Shown here piece after piece: positions 1 to 7,764 of a stretch of DNA of 13,779 nucleotides (positions are counted from its first letter, which is position 1; each line of letters starts with the position of its first letter). Position numbers and translations under genes: made by a program. Source of the stretch: Bacteroidota bacterium (GTDB lineage Bacteria; Bacteroidota; Bacteroidia; Bacteroidales; UBA1402); assembly GCA_030706285.1 (NCBI GenBank), contig JAUZOU010000038.1, positions 1 to 13,779 on the forward strand. Direction: 5' to 3'. A model generated the notes under the pieces. That model ran no database searches, had not been told where the DNA came from, and saw only the letters and a list, made by a program, of their open reading frames with translations.

Positions 1-1
1 C

Positions 2-355
2 ACCACCTCGTTCAATGCCCCTGCCGGTATCCGCACCCTTTCTCCACTGGAAAAGATGTATGACCTGCGCGCCAGCGGTAATCCGTCTTCCTGGCTCGGC
101 CCCATCTGGATAAACGCCAACTACCTCGTATTCAGAGGTCTAATTAATTACGGATTTAAAGAAGAAGCCCGCGAAGTCGCTGAGAAAACCATCTTGCTTC
201 TTGGCCGCGACTTCGAACGATTCGGAGCCCTCCACGAATACTACCTTCCAGAAAATGGCGAACCCGTTCTCAACAAAGGCTTTCAAAACTGGAACTTCCT
301 CGTCCTCAACATGGCCGCCTGGCTGGATGGAAAACAAGTGGTGACAGAGTTCTAA
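2..355 (+). CDS. GH63-type (alpha/alpha)6 glycoside hydrolase, C-terminal fragment
   Basis: The reading frame is open from the left edge, so only the last 117 residues of a larger enzyme are present. The ATG at 56 is an internal methionine, because the frame continues upstream in good coding sequence. The segment SSWLGPIWINANYLVFRGL and the later HEYYLPENGEP and NWNFLVLNMAAWL blocks match the end of the catalytic (alpha/alpha)6 barrel shared by GH63 (YgjK, mannosylglycerate hydrolase) and related GH37/GH15 enzymes. In that fold the Glu of the EYY-P-x-x-G-E segment is usually the catalytic base; this is family knowledge. GH63 enzymes cleave alpha-linked glucose or related sugars, including the glucose caps of immature N-glycans, so the substrate is open here. 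It lies on the plus strand, convergent with the esterase, and probably marks the edge of the same PUL. Exact family is moderately sure, fold is confident. Confidence 0.75.
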   Translation, partial: TTSFNAPAGIRTLSPLEKMYDLRASGNPSSWLGPIWINANYLVFRGLINYGFKEEAREVAEKTILLLGRDFERFGALHEYYLPENGEPVLNKGFQNWNFLVLNMAAWLDGKQVVTEF

Positions 356-438
356 GAACCTGCCACCACCTCATTTGAATAGTTCCAGGCTGATAAAGGT
401 CAATGCAAAAACCAAGCCTGTTACCGTCTGCTGTCCGC

Positions 439-461
439 ACCCGATCAACTAATTGACCGGT
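439..461. terminator. Stem-loop between the convergent glycosidase and esterase genes
   Basis: ACCCGATCAA and TTGACCGGT can pair around a 4-base loop (one bulge, one G-U pair). It lies in the 126 bp gap where the plus-strand glycosidase and minus-strand esterase transcripts meet. Neither side is directly followed by a strong T run. On the plus strand a wider AAGCCT (414-419) / AGGCTT (476-481) pairing encloses it and runs into TTTATTT. A shared convergent terminator is an inference; the stem itself is visible. Confidence 0.3.
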
Positions 462-481
462 TATGCAAAACTACAAGGCTT

Positions 482-1369
482 TTATTTAATGAATTTTCTG
501 AAGAACTTCCAGATTTCTTCCCCTGTATTGAGGTCAACATTACTCCAGCAATGCGTGCCGTTTACCACTTGGTACAACCAGACCTCATGTCCGTCAATTC
601 CGTTGATGTACTTGTGGGTAATCACATAATGACCGTTTTGGGTGTTCTTAACAGGCAAGGTATCGATGACTTCCTGAGTACATCTGTTCTTTGCCACCCA
701 ATAACCGATAGCCACCGGAATGGGAAGATAAGCCCCCCACCCTCCTTTGTTGTCCAAATCGCCCATCCATTCGGAAACACGGTCTTCTGTTCCATGAACT
801 TCAAATAAAGGAATCGGATTCGGGCAATCGTATTTTCTATAGACCCACTCCATCGTAAGACCCGAAATAGGCGCTACAGCAGCGAATACATCCGGTCTGG
901 TATAAGCAAGCAGATAACACATTTCACCTCCGTTGGACATCCCGGTACAAAATGTATTTTTACTGCTCAAATGAAAGGTTTTCTGAAGGTGTTTTGCCAA
1001 TTCGCATAAAAAGTTCACATCATCAATCTTCATATCTTGCTGAAAAGGATACCCCACGTTCCAGCAAGTTTTACCCTGCCCGTCTTTTACACCCTGAGGG
1101 TAGCAGATCGCGAATTTATTCTTGTCAGCGACATCATCCAAATCATAATCGTTGGGATTCGCCGTTCCTGTATATCCATGCAAGACAAAAACCAGCGGCG
1201 CATTGTTGGGCAGACCCAAAGGCAAGTGCATGACAAATGAACGATCTATTCCATCCACTTTATAGTGGTAAGTCTTATTTTCAGTTGCTGCACTCATGGA
1301 TTGACTACAGAAAATGAAGCCTATTTGCATCAACAAACCAAAACAAACAGTTTTGCACAGTGAGTTCAT
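482..1369 (-). CDS. Secreted CE1/PHB-depolymerase-like alpha/beta-hydrolase esterase
   Basis: This is a 295-residue alpha/beta hydrolase of the polyhydroxybutyrate depolymerase/feruloyl esterase type (LpqC-like, CE1-related). Visible motifs, numbered from the ATG at 1369, are the oxyanion-side HGYTG near residue 64, the nucleophile elbow GMSNGG with Ser145, the acid in HGTEDR (Asp196) and the base in GTHCWS (His273). Cysteines flank the triad, as often in this group. The N-terminus MNSLCKTVCFGLLMQIGF is a Sec signal peptide with likely cleavage after SMSA. A TTG at 1399 would add ten residues, but those do not improve the signal peptide, so ATG is preferred; neither has a clear ribosome binding site. 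It ends the minus-strand run, 52 bp after the SGNH esterase, and is probably cotranscribed with it. Likely job: removing acetyl or aromatic acyl groups from the target glycan in the periplasm. The substrate cannot be read from sequence. Confidence 0.88.
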   Translation of the reverse strand: MNSLCKTVCFGLLMQIGFIFCSQSMSAATENKTYHYKVDGIDRSFVMHLPLGLPNNAPLVFVLHGYTGTANPNDYDLDDVADKNKFAICYPQGVKDGQGKTCWNVGYPFQQDMKIDDVNFLCELAKHLQKTFHLSSKNTFCTGMSNGGEMCYLLAYTRPDVFAAVAPISGLTMEWVYRKYDCPNPIPLFEVHGTEDRVSEWMGDLDNKGGWGAYLPIPVAIGYWVAKNRCTQEVIDTLPVKNTQNGHYVITHKYINGIDGHEVWLYQVVNGTHCWSNVDLNTGEEIWKFFRKFIK

Positions 1370-1421
1370 TAGAATATATAATTTATTGATTATTTGCAAG
1401 TTAATAATATTCCAGCTCTAA

Positions 1422-2102
1422 TTATTTCAATGCTTTATGTATGGCTGATTCGACCAATGGTTCCATGACTTTATAGCCGGCCATGTTCGCATGAACACCG
1501 TCAACAGTCAATGAAGCCTTCATACCGTTTCTTTCATCAGCCAAAGCGGAGAAATAATCCAAATAAATAAAATGCTTCTTTTTGCAATAACTTTTTATCC
1601 AACTGTTCAAGCGGACTATTTTTTCAGCCGGTTGTAGTCCCGGTTTCCAGGGATAATCATACACCGGCATCACAGAAGATAAAATCACCCGGATATGGTT
1701 CGAGTTGGCCAATTCCGCCATAGAAGCCAGATTGTCCTCAATCATTTCCAATGTGGAAGGCCCGGTATTTCCAGCAATATCATTGGTGCCACCGAGTATC
1801 ACGACCACTTTCGGTTCCAGAGAAATAACATCCTGCCGGAAACGGACAAGCATCTGAGGGGTTGTCTGACCGCCGATGCCACGGTTAATGTAGCCATGAC
1901 CGGAAAAAAAGGCCGGATCTGCCCCAATCCATTGTTCCGTAATGGAATTCCCGATAAACACCACCCGCTTTTCACCTTTAGCCGGTTTACCCAATTTAGC
2001 ATTTTCAGACTGAAAACGTCCCAGATTGGGCCAATCCTGGGCCGAAACAGCTGTACCGAAAAGCAACAGCCCACTTAAAAATACCATTTTGTAAAATTTC
2101 AT
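1422..2102 (-). CDS. Secreted SGNH/GDSL-family esterase
   Basis: A 226-residue hydrolase of the SGNH superfamily, closest in character to the PAF-acetylhydrolase/rhamnogalacturonan-acetylesterase types. All blocks are present: block I FIGNSITEQW with nucleophile Ser53 (GNS instead of GDS, a common variant), block II Gly around residue 78 (GIGGQT), block III GGTND with Asn107, and block V DGVHANMAGY with Asp201 and His204. Residues 1-21 form a signal peptide (FGTAVSA/QD), so the mature enzyme is periplasmic or exported, and its length is normal for a single-domain family member. The ATG at 2102 gives a signal peptide directly. It lies downstream of a strong hairpin that separates it from the GLUG protein and forms a two-gene unit with the CE1-like esterase. 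Carbohydrate O-deacetylation is the likeliest role by context, not proven by motif. Confidence 0.92.
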   Translation of the reverse strand: MKFYKMVFLSGLLLFGTAVSAQDWPNLGRFQSENAKLGKPAKGEKRVVFIGNSITEQWIGADPAFFSGHGYINRGIGGQTTPQMLVRFRQDVISLEPKVVVILGGTNDIAGNTGPSTLEMIEDNLASMAELANSNHIRVILSSVMPVYDYPWKPGLQPAEKIVRLNSWIKSYCKKKHFIYLDYFSALADERNGMKASLTVDGVHANMAGYKVMEPLVESAIHKALK

Positions 2103-2130
2103 ACATCAATCGATTAAAAAAAGTCTACTA

Positions 2131-2138
2131 CAAAATTA
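2131..2138 (-). promoter_or_regulatory. Candidate -7 element for the esterase pair
   Basis: On the minus strand TAATTTTG fits the Bacteroides housekeeping -7 consensus TAnnTTTG exactly and lies 28 bp before the SGNH esterase start. It overlaps the 3' arm of the hairpin at 2134-2180. The nearest upstream TTTG (2150-2153) is only 11 bp away rather than the usual 19-20 bp, so the -33 half is missing or degenerate. Tentative. Confidence 0.25.
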
Positions 2139-2180
2139 CACCTTAACCGCAAACATTTATGCCCGGGTTAAGGTGTAATT
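2134..2180 (-). terminator. 15 bp perfect hairpin after the GLUG gene, probable terminator
   Basis: AATTACACCTTAACC (2134-2148) and GGTTAAGGTGTAATT (2166-2180) are perfect reverse complements with a 17-base loop. Read on the minus strand, the stem starts 22 bp after the GLUG gene stop, and its 3' arm is followed by TTTTG, then TAGTAGAC and a run of seven T. This is the strongest stem-loop in the window and fits an intrinsic terminator or 3'-end-stabilising element for the SusC/SusD/GLUG transcript. On the plus strand no T run follows, so it is directional. Confidence 0.65.
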
Positions 2181-2202
2181 CATAAAATAATCGAACAATA
2201 GG

Positions 2203-5200
2203 CTAGTTCAGAATTTTCGTAACGGATTCTCCGGCCTTGACAATGTAACAGCCCTTAGGCAACGAGATGCCTTTCTGACTATCGGAAACATTGGACTGAT
2301 AAACCAAGCCTCCGGTTAATGAATAGATACGTACGTTCACCGGTTTTGCAGCCGAAATGAAAACACATCCGTTTGCCGAATAAACGGAAACAGCTGCCTT
2401 TTCTGCCAGTTGTTTCAAACCTGTCGTAATAAACTTGAGCGTCGGATAACTTCCGTCAGTCATTTGCCATACCGTATCAAAATCCCATCCGATGGACTTG
2501 TAAATAGCATTATTCTGGAAGGTGCTTACAATTTTTTTCTGGCTGTCCGTTGCTTGTCCAAGACCTTTATCGTCAGAAGCAAAAGGCGACATCACAACAT
2601 CAGAACGGGTATAGCAGTTGGTCATGGATTCCAGTGCATTTCCTCTAGCGACAAATTCGCTGCAAGTGCCACCGGTAATAGAAGTTGGCAATGAAACGCA
2701 GGCATTCAGATTGACATTGTCATTTTCAGTTAAGGAAATGATACCACCGGCATTATAACGATCCTGATCACTCATAGCGGTAATTGTTCCTGCAACATAG
2801 CAACGGTCTACATGAACAGACTGGGCAACGCCCAGAATACCACCAACCTGGGAACACCTGGTCTTGACATCGGCATTCACGTAGCTGTCCTGAATATAGG
2901 AATACGTACCGCCATCCGTACCACCGCCGATACCACCAACATGGTCATTTCCTTCGATGTAACCGGTCACGCTGACTTTACTGATCGTCGTTCCAACACC
3001 TTTTCCAATCAACGCACCAACATCGCTTGAACCGATGACATTCACTTTATCGAGCGTCAGCTGGTCAATATAAGCGTTTCTAGTATAACCGAACAAGGCT
3101 TGATTGTTATCGTCAGGTCTGTTGATCTTCAGATTCTGAATCTTGTAACCATTTCCATATAATTTGCCGGTGAAAGGAGTATCACTGTTTGTACCGATCG
3201 GTTCAAAATTGTCGAATGAACTTAAATCGATGTCATTGGCCAACCGGTAGTTGGCGGCCAGGTCATTACGGATGTTGTCAAAATCTGCCGGAGTGTAAAT
3301 GAGGTTGACGTAATTCGGATCGCAAACAAGCACGGTAAAGGCATCACTGGCCGCATTCATGTAAGAAGTAGCAGCAGAAGAAACCAACGCTTTTACCCTG
3401 CCAGCAGCCAATCCGGTATAGCCGGAAGCATCCGGTTTCAGTACATTTTCATTTTCAGAACCAAAGATGACAGTCTGACCGTGAGATCCGTAAACAGCGT
3501 ACGGTAACGTAGAAGTCAGCATCAGACGGGTAACGGAAGACGGGACACCGAGCAAGTGAGCACTGATCTTTCCGGTTTGCCATTTCAGAACCGGATAAAT
3601 ACCGGCATCATCCGCATTATCTTTCGGAATCATTTTCCAGGCATTGGCAAAATCCCAGCCAAGAGTCGTTTCATAGAAACTCTGATCTTTTGAACTCGAA
3701 AATTTCATGTCCGCTCCGCAATAGTCTGTTGCATTGTCCGATTCGGAATAATAAACATCAGTACCCTCAATTTCCTGCATGCCGACACGGCCGTAATTAT
3801 TGACCAGCGTCAATGTGGCATTATCGCCTTTAACACAGAGTACACGGCTGGTATTGTTACCGGAAATATACGGAGACAACCCCACGCAGTTTTTAATCAA
3901 CACGTCACCGGCTTCAGCCAACGCTGCAATACAAGCCACATTTCCGGCACCGTCAATAGAACCCGAAAAATAGCAGTTTTCAATGGTGGTTGCTTCTGCC
4001 AAACCAATAATACCACCACCCTGGGAAACATAGTTTTTCAAACGTCCTGTCGAATAACAGTTTTTGATGATCGATGTCACCCCGTCACGTCTGCCCGTAC
4101 TGGCAACCATCAGCCCGACATGATCGCGGCCTTCTACATAACTATCAGAAACATACGAATTTTCAAGTGTGAGCTGATTGGCCTGACCGATCAGAACACC
4201 GACATCACAGCCATTGTCGTTGGGTGTTCCGCCTACGACAGTTGCCCCTTCAATACCGACATTTTTAATGGTCGCCCCATCAACAGAACCGAAGAAACCA
4301 ACCGAATTGGAATTGGTATTAATTTTCATGTTCTTAATGACATGTCCATTACCATCAAATGTTCCGGAGAAATTTTGGATCGGTACCCAATTTTGATAAT
4401 CAGTACCTGACAAATCAATATCATTCATTAGTAGATAATTACCTTCAGGTGCATAACGCATGGCATTCAATTGAGCGGCTGTAGTAATATTGCTGCTTAC
4501 TTCGACAATCTGAATCGCACACGTTGCTTCGGCACCGTTGCTGAATCCGTCTGTTTGAGTATAAGCAGTGATCGTCACGTTGCCTGCTGCTTTTGTTGTA
4601 ACAAGTCCTTGAGCATCAACAGTGGCCAGATTTTCATCTGAGCTTTTATAGAACACTGTCCGTCCTGGAATAATGGATGCCGCCGATAGTTGGACGGTTT
4701 TGCCGTTGGCGACAGCTGCTGAATTCGTACAATTAACAATCATATCCAGATTGAGGGGCAACGTCTGATACTTGAAGACAGGGAAACCGCCACCTTCAAT
4801 TTTCCAGACATTGTCAAAGTCCCACAACAGAACGTTGTAGTTACTTGCCGTCTTTAATTGATCCAGTGTGGCATTTTCACCATGAAGTCCCGAAGCCCCG
4901 TAATCACCGTCAGTTGTTGAAACGGTATTGCCATTTACAAGGCTGTTGGCATACGCATAATTATAACTCAACGTCACGGATCGGCCACCTGTATTTGCCA
5001 GGATACGATAGGCGGTGCCACCTTCAATGTCCTGAGCCATGGAAATGCAACTTTCAATGCTGTTGTTACCGTCGCAATCAATGAGGGAAGCGATACCGCC
5101 GGAATTTGAGCCCGGAGATACCACCTTGCCGGCAAAATAGCAGTTGGATATATTGATGTTTTTGACTGTTCCGATAATGCCGCCAACCTGTGAAGACCTT

Positions 5201-5718
5201 GTATTTGAATAGGCATAGGCATAACAGTTTTTCAACGTTGATTGGACATCACTTTCAGAGCCGCCAATAACAGCCCCGACGTGATCATTGCCTTCAACAT
5301 AGCCGGTTACCCAGCACTTCTCGACCGTTGAGCCCATAATTCTTCCGGCTATAGCACCGACATCATTTTGTCCGATAACATTGGCATTCTCAATACCAAG
5401 ATTTCTTATGACAGCTCCATTGGCAAGACCGATAAAGCCGACTCTGTCTGATGATGACAGATTGATTTTCAGATTCTTGATGGCTTTTCCGTTGCCATCG
5501 ATTGTTCCGGTAAAGGGCGCATCATCCGTACCGATAGGTGTCCAATCACCGGTGATAGTAATATCTTGAGTCAAAATATAACTACCAGCTAAGTCGTTAG
5601 CAATTGCTTTTAGTCCAGCCTCATCGGAAATCTGTGTCTGGGCCCAAAGCATAGATAGTGGCAGGCATGCAAGCATCCCGGTCACCAGCATTTTAAGGCA
5701 ATTTTTTTTCATAGTCAT
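2203..5718 (-). CDS. Large GLUG-repeat/Ig-like surface protein of the PUL
   Basis: An 1171-residue exported protein with architecture GLUG unit (about 32-317), Ig-like Big_2 domain (about 322-406), GLUG unit (408-714), second Ig-like domain (about 716-800), GLUG unit (801-1096) and a C-terminal tail (1100-1171). Each unit opens with a Y-x-L-x-x-D-I segment, then GTxDGNGxxIKNLKI, carries rungs such as VEGNDHVG and SQVGGIIG, and closes with a WDFxxxW...YPxLK block. GLUG rungs are expected to form a right-handed beta-helix. The tail ends in LPKGCYIVKAGESVTKIL, like T9SS type A or DUF6383-type domains. Signal peptide residues 1-26 end SMLWA/QTQ; there is no good lipobox. A second ATG two codons on (5712) is an equally good start. 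It follows SusD by 141 bp, the place of surface glycan-binding proteins, so a glycan-binding or adhesive role is inferred. No catalytic motif was recognised. Confidence 0.9.
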   Translation of the reverse strand: MTMKKNCLKMLVTGMLACLPLSMLWAQTQISDEAGLKAIANDLAGSYILTQDITITGDWTPIGTDDAPFTGTIDGNGKAIKNLKINLSSSDRVGFIGLANGAVIRNLGIENANVIGQNDVGAIAGRIMGSTVEKCWVTGYVEGNDHVGAVIGGSESDVQSTLKNCYAYAYSNTRSSQVGGIIGTVKNINISNCYFAGKVVSPGSNSGGIASLIDCDGNNSIESCISMAQDIEGGTAYRILANTGGRSVTLSYNYAYANSLVNGNTVSTTDGDYGASGLHGENATLDQLKTASNYNVLLWDFDNVWKIEGGGFPVFKYQTLPLNLDMIVNCTNSAAVANGKTVQLSAASIIPGRTVFYKSSDENLATVDAQGLVTTKAAGNVTITAYTQTDGFSNGAEATCAIQIVEVSSNITTAAQLNAMRYAPEGNYLLMNDIDLSGTDYQNWVPIQNFSGTFDGNGHVIKNMKINTNSNSVGFFGSVDGATIKNVGIEGATVVGGTPNDNGCDVGVLIGQANQLTLENSYVSDSYVEGRDHVGLMVASTGRRDGVTSIIKNCYSTGRLKNYVSQGGGIIGLAEATTIENCYFSGSIDGAGNVACIAALAEAGDVLIKNCVGLSPYISGNNTSRVLCVKGDNATLTLVNNYGRVGMQEIEGTDVYYSESDNATDYCGADMKFSSSKDQSFYETTLGWDFANAWKMIPKDNADDAGIYPVLKWQTGKISAHLLGVPSSVTRLMLTSTLPYAVYGSHGQTVIFGSENENVLKPDASGYTGLAAGRVKALVSSAATSYMNAASDAFTVLVCDPNYVNLIYTPADFDNIRNDLAANYRLANDIDLSSFDNFEPIGTNSDTPFTGKLYGNGYKIQNLKINRPDDNNQALFGYTRNAYIDQLTLDKVNVIGSSDVGALIGKGVGTTISKVSVTGYIEGNDHVGGIGGGTDGGTYSYIQDSYVNADVKTRCSQVGGILGVAQSVHVDRCYVAGTITAMSDQDRYNAGGIISLTENDNVNLNACVSLPTSITGGTCSEFVARGNALESMTNCYTRSDVVMSPFASDDKGLGQATDSQKKIVSTFQNNAIYKSIGWDFDTVWQMTDGSYPTLKFITTGLKQLAEKAAVSVYSANGCVFISAAKPVNVRIYSLTGGLVYQSNVSDSQKGISLPKGCYIVKAGESVTKILN
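2431..5625 (-). repeat. Three tandem ~290-residue units within the GLUG protein gene
   Basis: Units lie at about 4768-5625, 3577-4497 and 2431-3318, separated by the two Ig-like domains. Units 1 and 3 are most alike at protein level (VTGYVEGNDHVG against VTGYIEGNDHVG; SQVGGIIG against SQVGGILG), while unit 2 is more diverged (VEGRDHVG, SQGGGIIG). The resemblance is at amino acid level; no long identical DNA stretch was noticed, so the duplication looks old. Confidence 0.8.
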
Positions 5719-5766
5719 AGTCTTAGGTAAATAGATAAAAAAGCACTTATTAAATAATATTCACCA

Positions 5767-5788
5767 TCACAGGCATCGCAGCCTGTGA
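5767..5788 (-). other. Intercistronic stem-loop upstream of the GLUG gene
   Basis: TCACAGGC and GCCTGTGA form a perfect 8 bp stem with a 6-base loop. It lies between SusD and the GLUG gene, 48 bp before the latter's start. No T run follows directly on the minus strand; the next T-rich stretch (TTTTTTATC) is some 30 bases on. It may be an mRNA processing or stability element, or a weak attenuator. Confidence 0.5.
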
Positions 5789-5824
5789 AATATACAATCA
5801 TTAGGAAGAATATGAGTGATTTAG

Positions 5825-5849
5825 CAGGTGTGCCAAAACGGCACACCTG
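5825..5849 (-). other. Stem-loop just after the SusD gene
   Basis: CAGGTGTGCC and GGCACACCTG form a perfect, GC-rich 10 bp stem with a 5-base loop, starting 10 bp after the SusD stop codon. On the minus strand it is followed by CTAAATCAC, so it lacks the T run of an intrinsic terminator. A role in protecting the 3' end of the SusC-SusD message, giving higher SusC/SusD levels than downstream genes, is inferred. Confidence 0.6.
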
Positions 5850-5859
5850 TATTTATCGA

Positions 5860-7752
5860 TCAATACCCCGGATTTTGTACCAACTTTTTATTGACATCAA
5901 TTTCTCCTTGCGGAATAGGGAAGAAGTACTGTCTGTTTTCGAAAACCCGGTCTTCCACCTTTGTACGTTTGTAAAACGCGGTTCCGTCTCCCTCTATATT
6001 CATGCCATAAATAGCCTTGTTTTGAGTCTCATTGGCAATTCCCCAACGTCTTACATCAAAATAGCGCACATTTTCGAACATCAATTCTACTGTTCTTTCA
6101 GCACGGATAGCTTGTCTCATTGCCACTTGATCTGCCGGAACCGGAAGCTGGCCGCTCCCCGTTCCATATTGAGGGATTCCTGCCCTTTCCCTGATCAGAT
6201 TCAGGTATTTCAGAATATCTGGATGTCCAGGTTGAGATTCGTTGAGAGCTTCAATATAGTTCAGGTAGACCTGGGGAAGTCTCATTAAGATACAAACGCG
6301 GTCCTCAGTCTGCCATGCACCTTCTGGAGCGCATTTTCTGACAACATAGCCGGTTTTTGAATAGTCGTTAAGACCTTTTGCCTTACCTGAATTTCCATTG
6401 TATGTCATATCTGTATAGACAATGCCATCTTTTTCATTCAGCCATTTCTGACCATTAAACGTTATGTTTGCATAGAACCTTGGTTCCCGTTTCGTATACA
6501 TCTTGTACGTCCGTTTAGGTGCAAACTGAACCCCTGAAACAGGGTCAAGATAGGCCGAAGAAATATAACCGGTTTCTTCATAGCCGGATTCCGGATTGAT
6601 AATCGGAGTCACCCCATCGGCTTCATAACCTGAGATAGGCAACTTACCATTAGCCATAAAGTAAGCATCGACCATTTCCTGAGTAGCCCCCAGGCCACCC
6701 GAAGCTTTATAATCAGAGTTGGGCGCCCCGCTATGATATGGCGTCCTGTCATACTGCATGACTGACGTCGAATTAAAAATCCGGTAGAAAATCAGTTCTT
6801 TGTAATTGGACAGATTCGTGTAAGCGCCACGTAACGCTTTCCGGTACGAGAGGTATGGATCAAGCTGACCGCTGGTCGTATAGACTCGTTCAAGATCATA
6901 ATATTTCCCTTCATAATTCTTAAGAAATACCGCTGCCGTATCAGCTGCCTCTTTCCATCTGGCAATCTTTTGGTCTTTGGTCAGATGTTGAGGAAACAAA
7001 TACGTGCTATCTGTATTCTGCAAGCTGGCGTAATAAGGAACGCTGCCATTAAACAAGGGACTTGCTTTCAGCATCAAGGCTTCTATCTTAAACGCCTGAG
7101 CGATTGTCTGGTCGATTCTGCCAATTCCGTCTGAAGCCAAAGACACATGTTCCAGCAAGCCCTCACTCATGGCTTTTGTTAATTCAGAAACGATATAATC
7201 GACGCATTCGTCAACCGTGTTTCTGGGTAGCTGAACCTCTTCGACAGAGGCATTCAACGAAATGATTTTTTCTCCGATAATGGGGACAGGCCCGTAAGCT
7301 CTTAGCAAATAGAAATAGTAAATGGCTCTTAAGGCACGTGCTTCCGCCGTCCATTGCTTAGCCATCGCTTCCGTCACATCGCTGCTCGTATGGACATTCT
7401 GCATAAAAACGGTCGCCGTATGAATGCCACTGTACCATTGTTTCCAAAACCTTGAATCGACTTCTTCCGTCGCAGTAAGCGTGTTATTGTTCACCAATTG
7501 ACTGCTAACAAATCCCCATACGTACTCGGCTTCATCACAGCCTGCCGTCCATGGGCCGCTGGTGAGTCGCTGATTGGCCTCGTCCGGAATGTACGTATAA
7601 ACGCTTGCCAGGTATTTCTCTGTACCAGCTTTGGTTTCAAAGATTTTTTCAGTTGACAACCTGTCATTAGGCACTTGATCAAAGAAGTCCGAACAAGCTG
7701 ACAATAATCCGGCTGACAATAGTATTGTCATTATATAATATATTCTTCTCAT
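5860..7752 (-). CDS. SusD/RagB-family outer-membrane glycan-binding lipoprotein
   Basis: A 630-residue SusD homologue that caps the SusC transporter and binds the glycan at the cell surface. The N-terminus has a short hydrophobic segment and lipobox LSAC with Cys20, followed by SDFFDQ, whose acidic residues fit the Bacteroides surface-export signal. Family hallmarks are visible: the N-terminal segment DQVPNDRLSTEKIF, a helical TPR-like region with ARALRAIYYFYLLRAYGPVP near residue 140, LNLIRERAGIPQY and RAERTVELMFENVRYFDVRRWG in the C-terminal half, and the end FFPIPQGEI...LVQNPGY. Length is at the long end of the usual 500-650 range. It starts 12 bp after the SusC stop, so the two are cotranscribed and presumably translated together. 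Ligand specificity cannot be read from the sequence; the neighbouring GH125 suggests alpha-mannosides. Confidence 0.97.
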   Translation of the reverse strand: MRRIYYIMTILLSAGLLSACSDFFDQVPNDRLSTEKIFETKAGTEKYLASVYTYIPDEANQRLTSGPWTAGCDEAEYVWGFVSSQLVNNNTLTATEEVDSRFWKQWYSGIHTATVFMQNVHTSSDVTEAMAKQWTAEARALRAIYYFYLLRAYGPVPIIGEKIISLNASVEEVQLPRNTVDECVDYIVSELTKAMSEGLLEHVSLASDGIGRIDQTIAQAFKIEALMLKASPLFNGSVPYYASLQNTDSTYLFPQHLTKDQKIARWKEAADTAAVFLKNYEGKYYDLERVYTTSGQLDPYLSYRKALRGAYTNLSNYKELIFYRIFNSTSVMQYDRTPYHSGAPNSDYKASGGLGATQEMVDAYFMANGKLPISGYEADGVTPIINPESGYEETGYISSAYLDPVSGVQFAPKRTYKMYTKREPRFYANITFNGQKWLNEKDGIVYTDMTYNGNSGKAKGLNDYSKTGYVVRKCAPEGAWQTEDRVCILMRLPQVYLNYIEALNESQPGHPDILKYLNLIRERAGIPQYGTGSGQLPVPADQVAMRQAIRAERTVELMFENVRYFDVRRWGIANETQNKAIYGMNIEGDGTAFYKRTKVEDRVFENRQYFFPIPQGEIDVNKKLVQNPGY

Positions 7753-7764
7753 ACTAGTCTATAT

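Noticed and set aside
398..470. GGTCAAT/ATTGACC inverted pair and repeated ATGCAAAA in the convergent gap
   Set aside because: Seven- and eight-base matches about 50 bases apart are expected by chance; nothing else supports an attachment site or mobile element end.
1370..1399. TTG start extending the CE1-like esterase by ten residues
   Set aside because: The extra residues precede a complete signal peptide that begins at the ATG at 1369, and no convincing ribosome binding site supports the TTG.
1695..2078. Plus-strand open frame of 127 codons antisense to the SGNH esterase
   Set aside because: The opposite strand carries a complete esterase with all catalytic blocks; the antisense peptide has no signal, domain or plausible composition.
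2431..5625. GLUG units considered as a CRISPR-like or DNA-level repeat array
   Set aside because: The repeats are about 290 codons long, coding, and alike at protein level only.
5785..6288. Plus-strand open frame of 167 codons antisense to the SusD gene
   Set aside because: It overlaps the well-supported C-terminal SusD coding region, has no family-like motifs, and its openness follows from SusD codon constraints.
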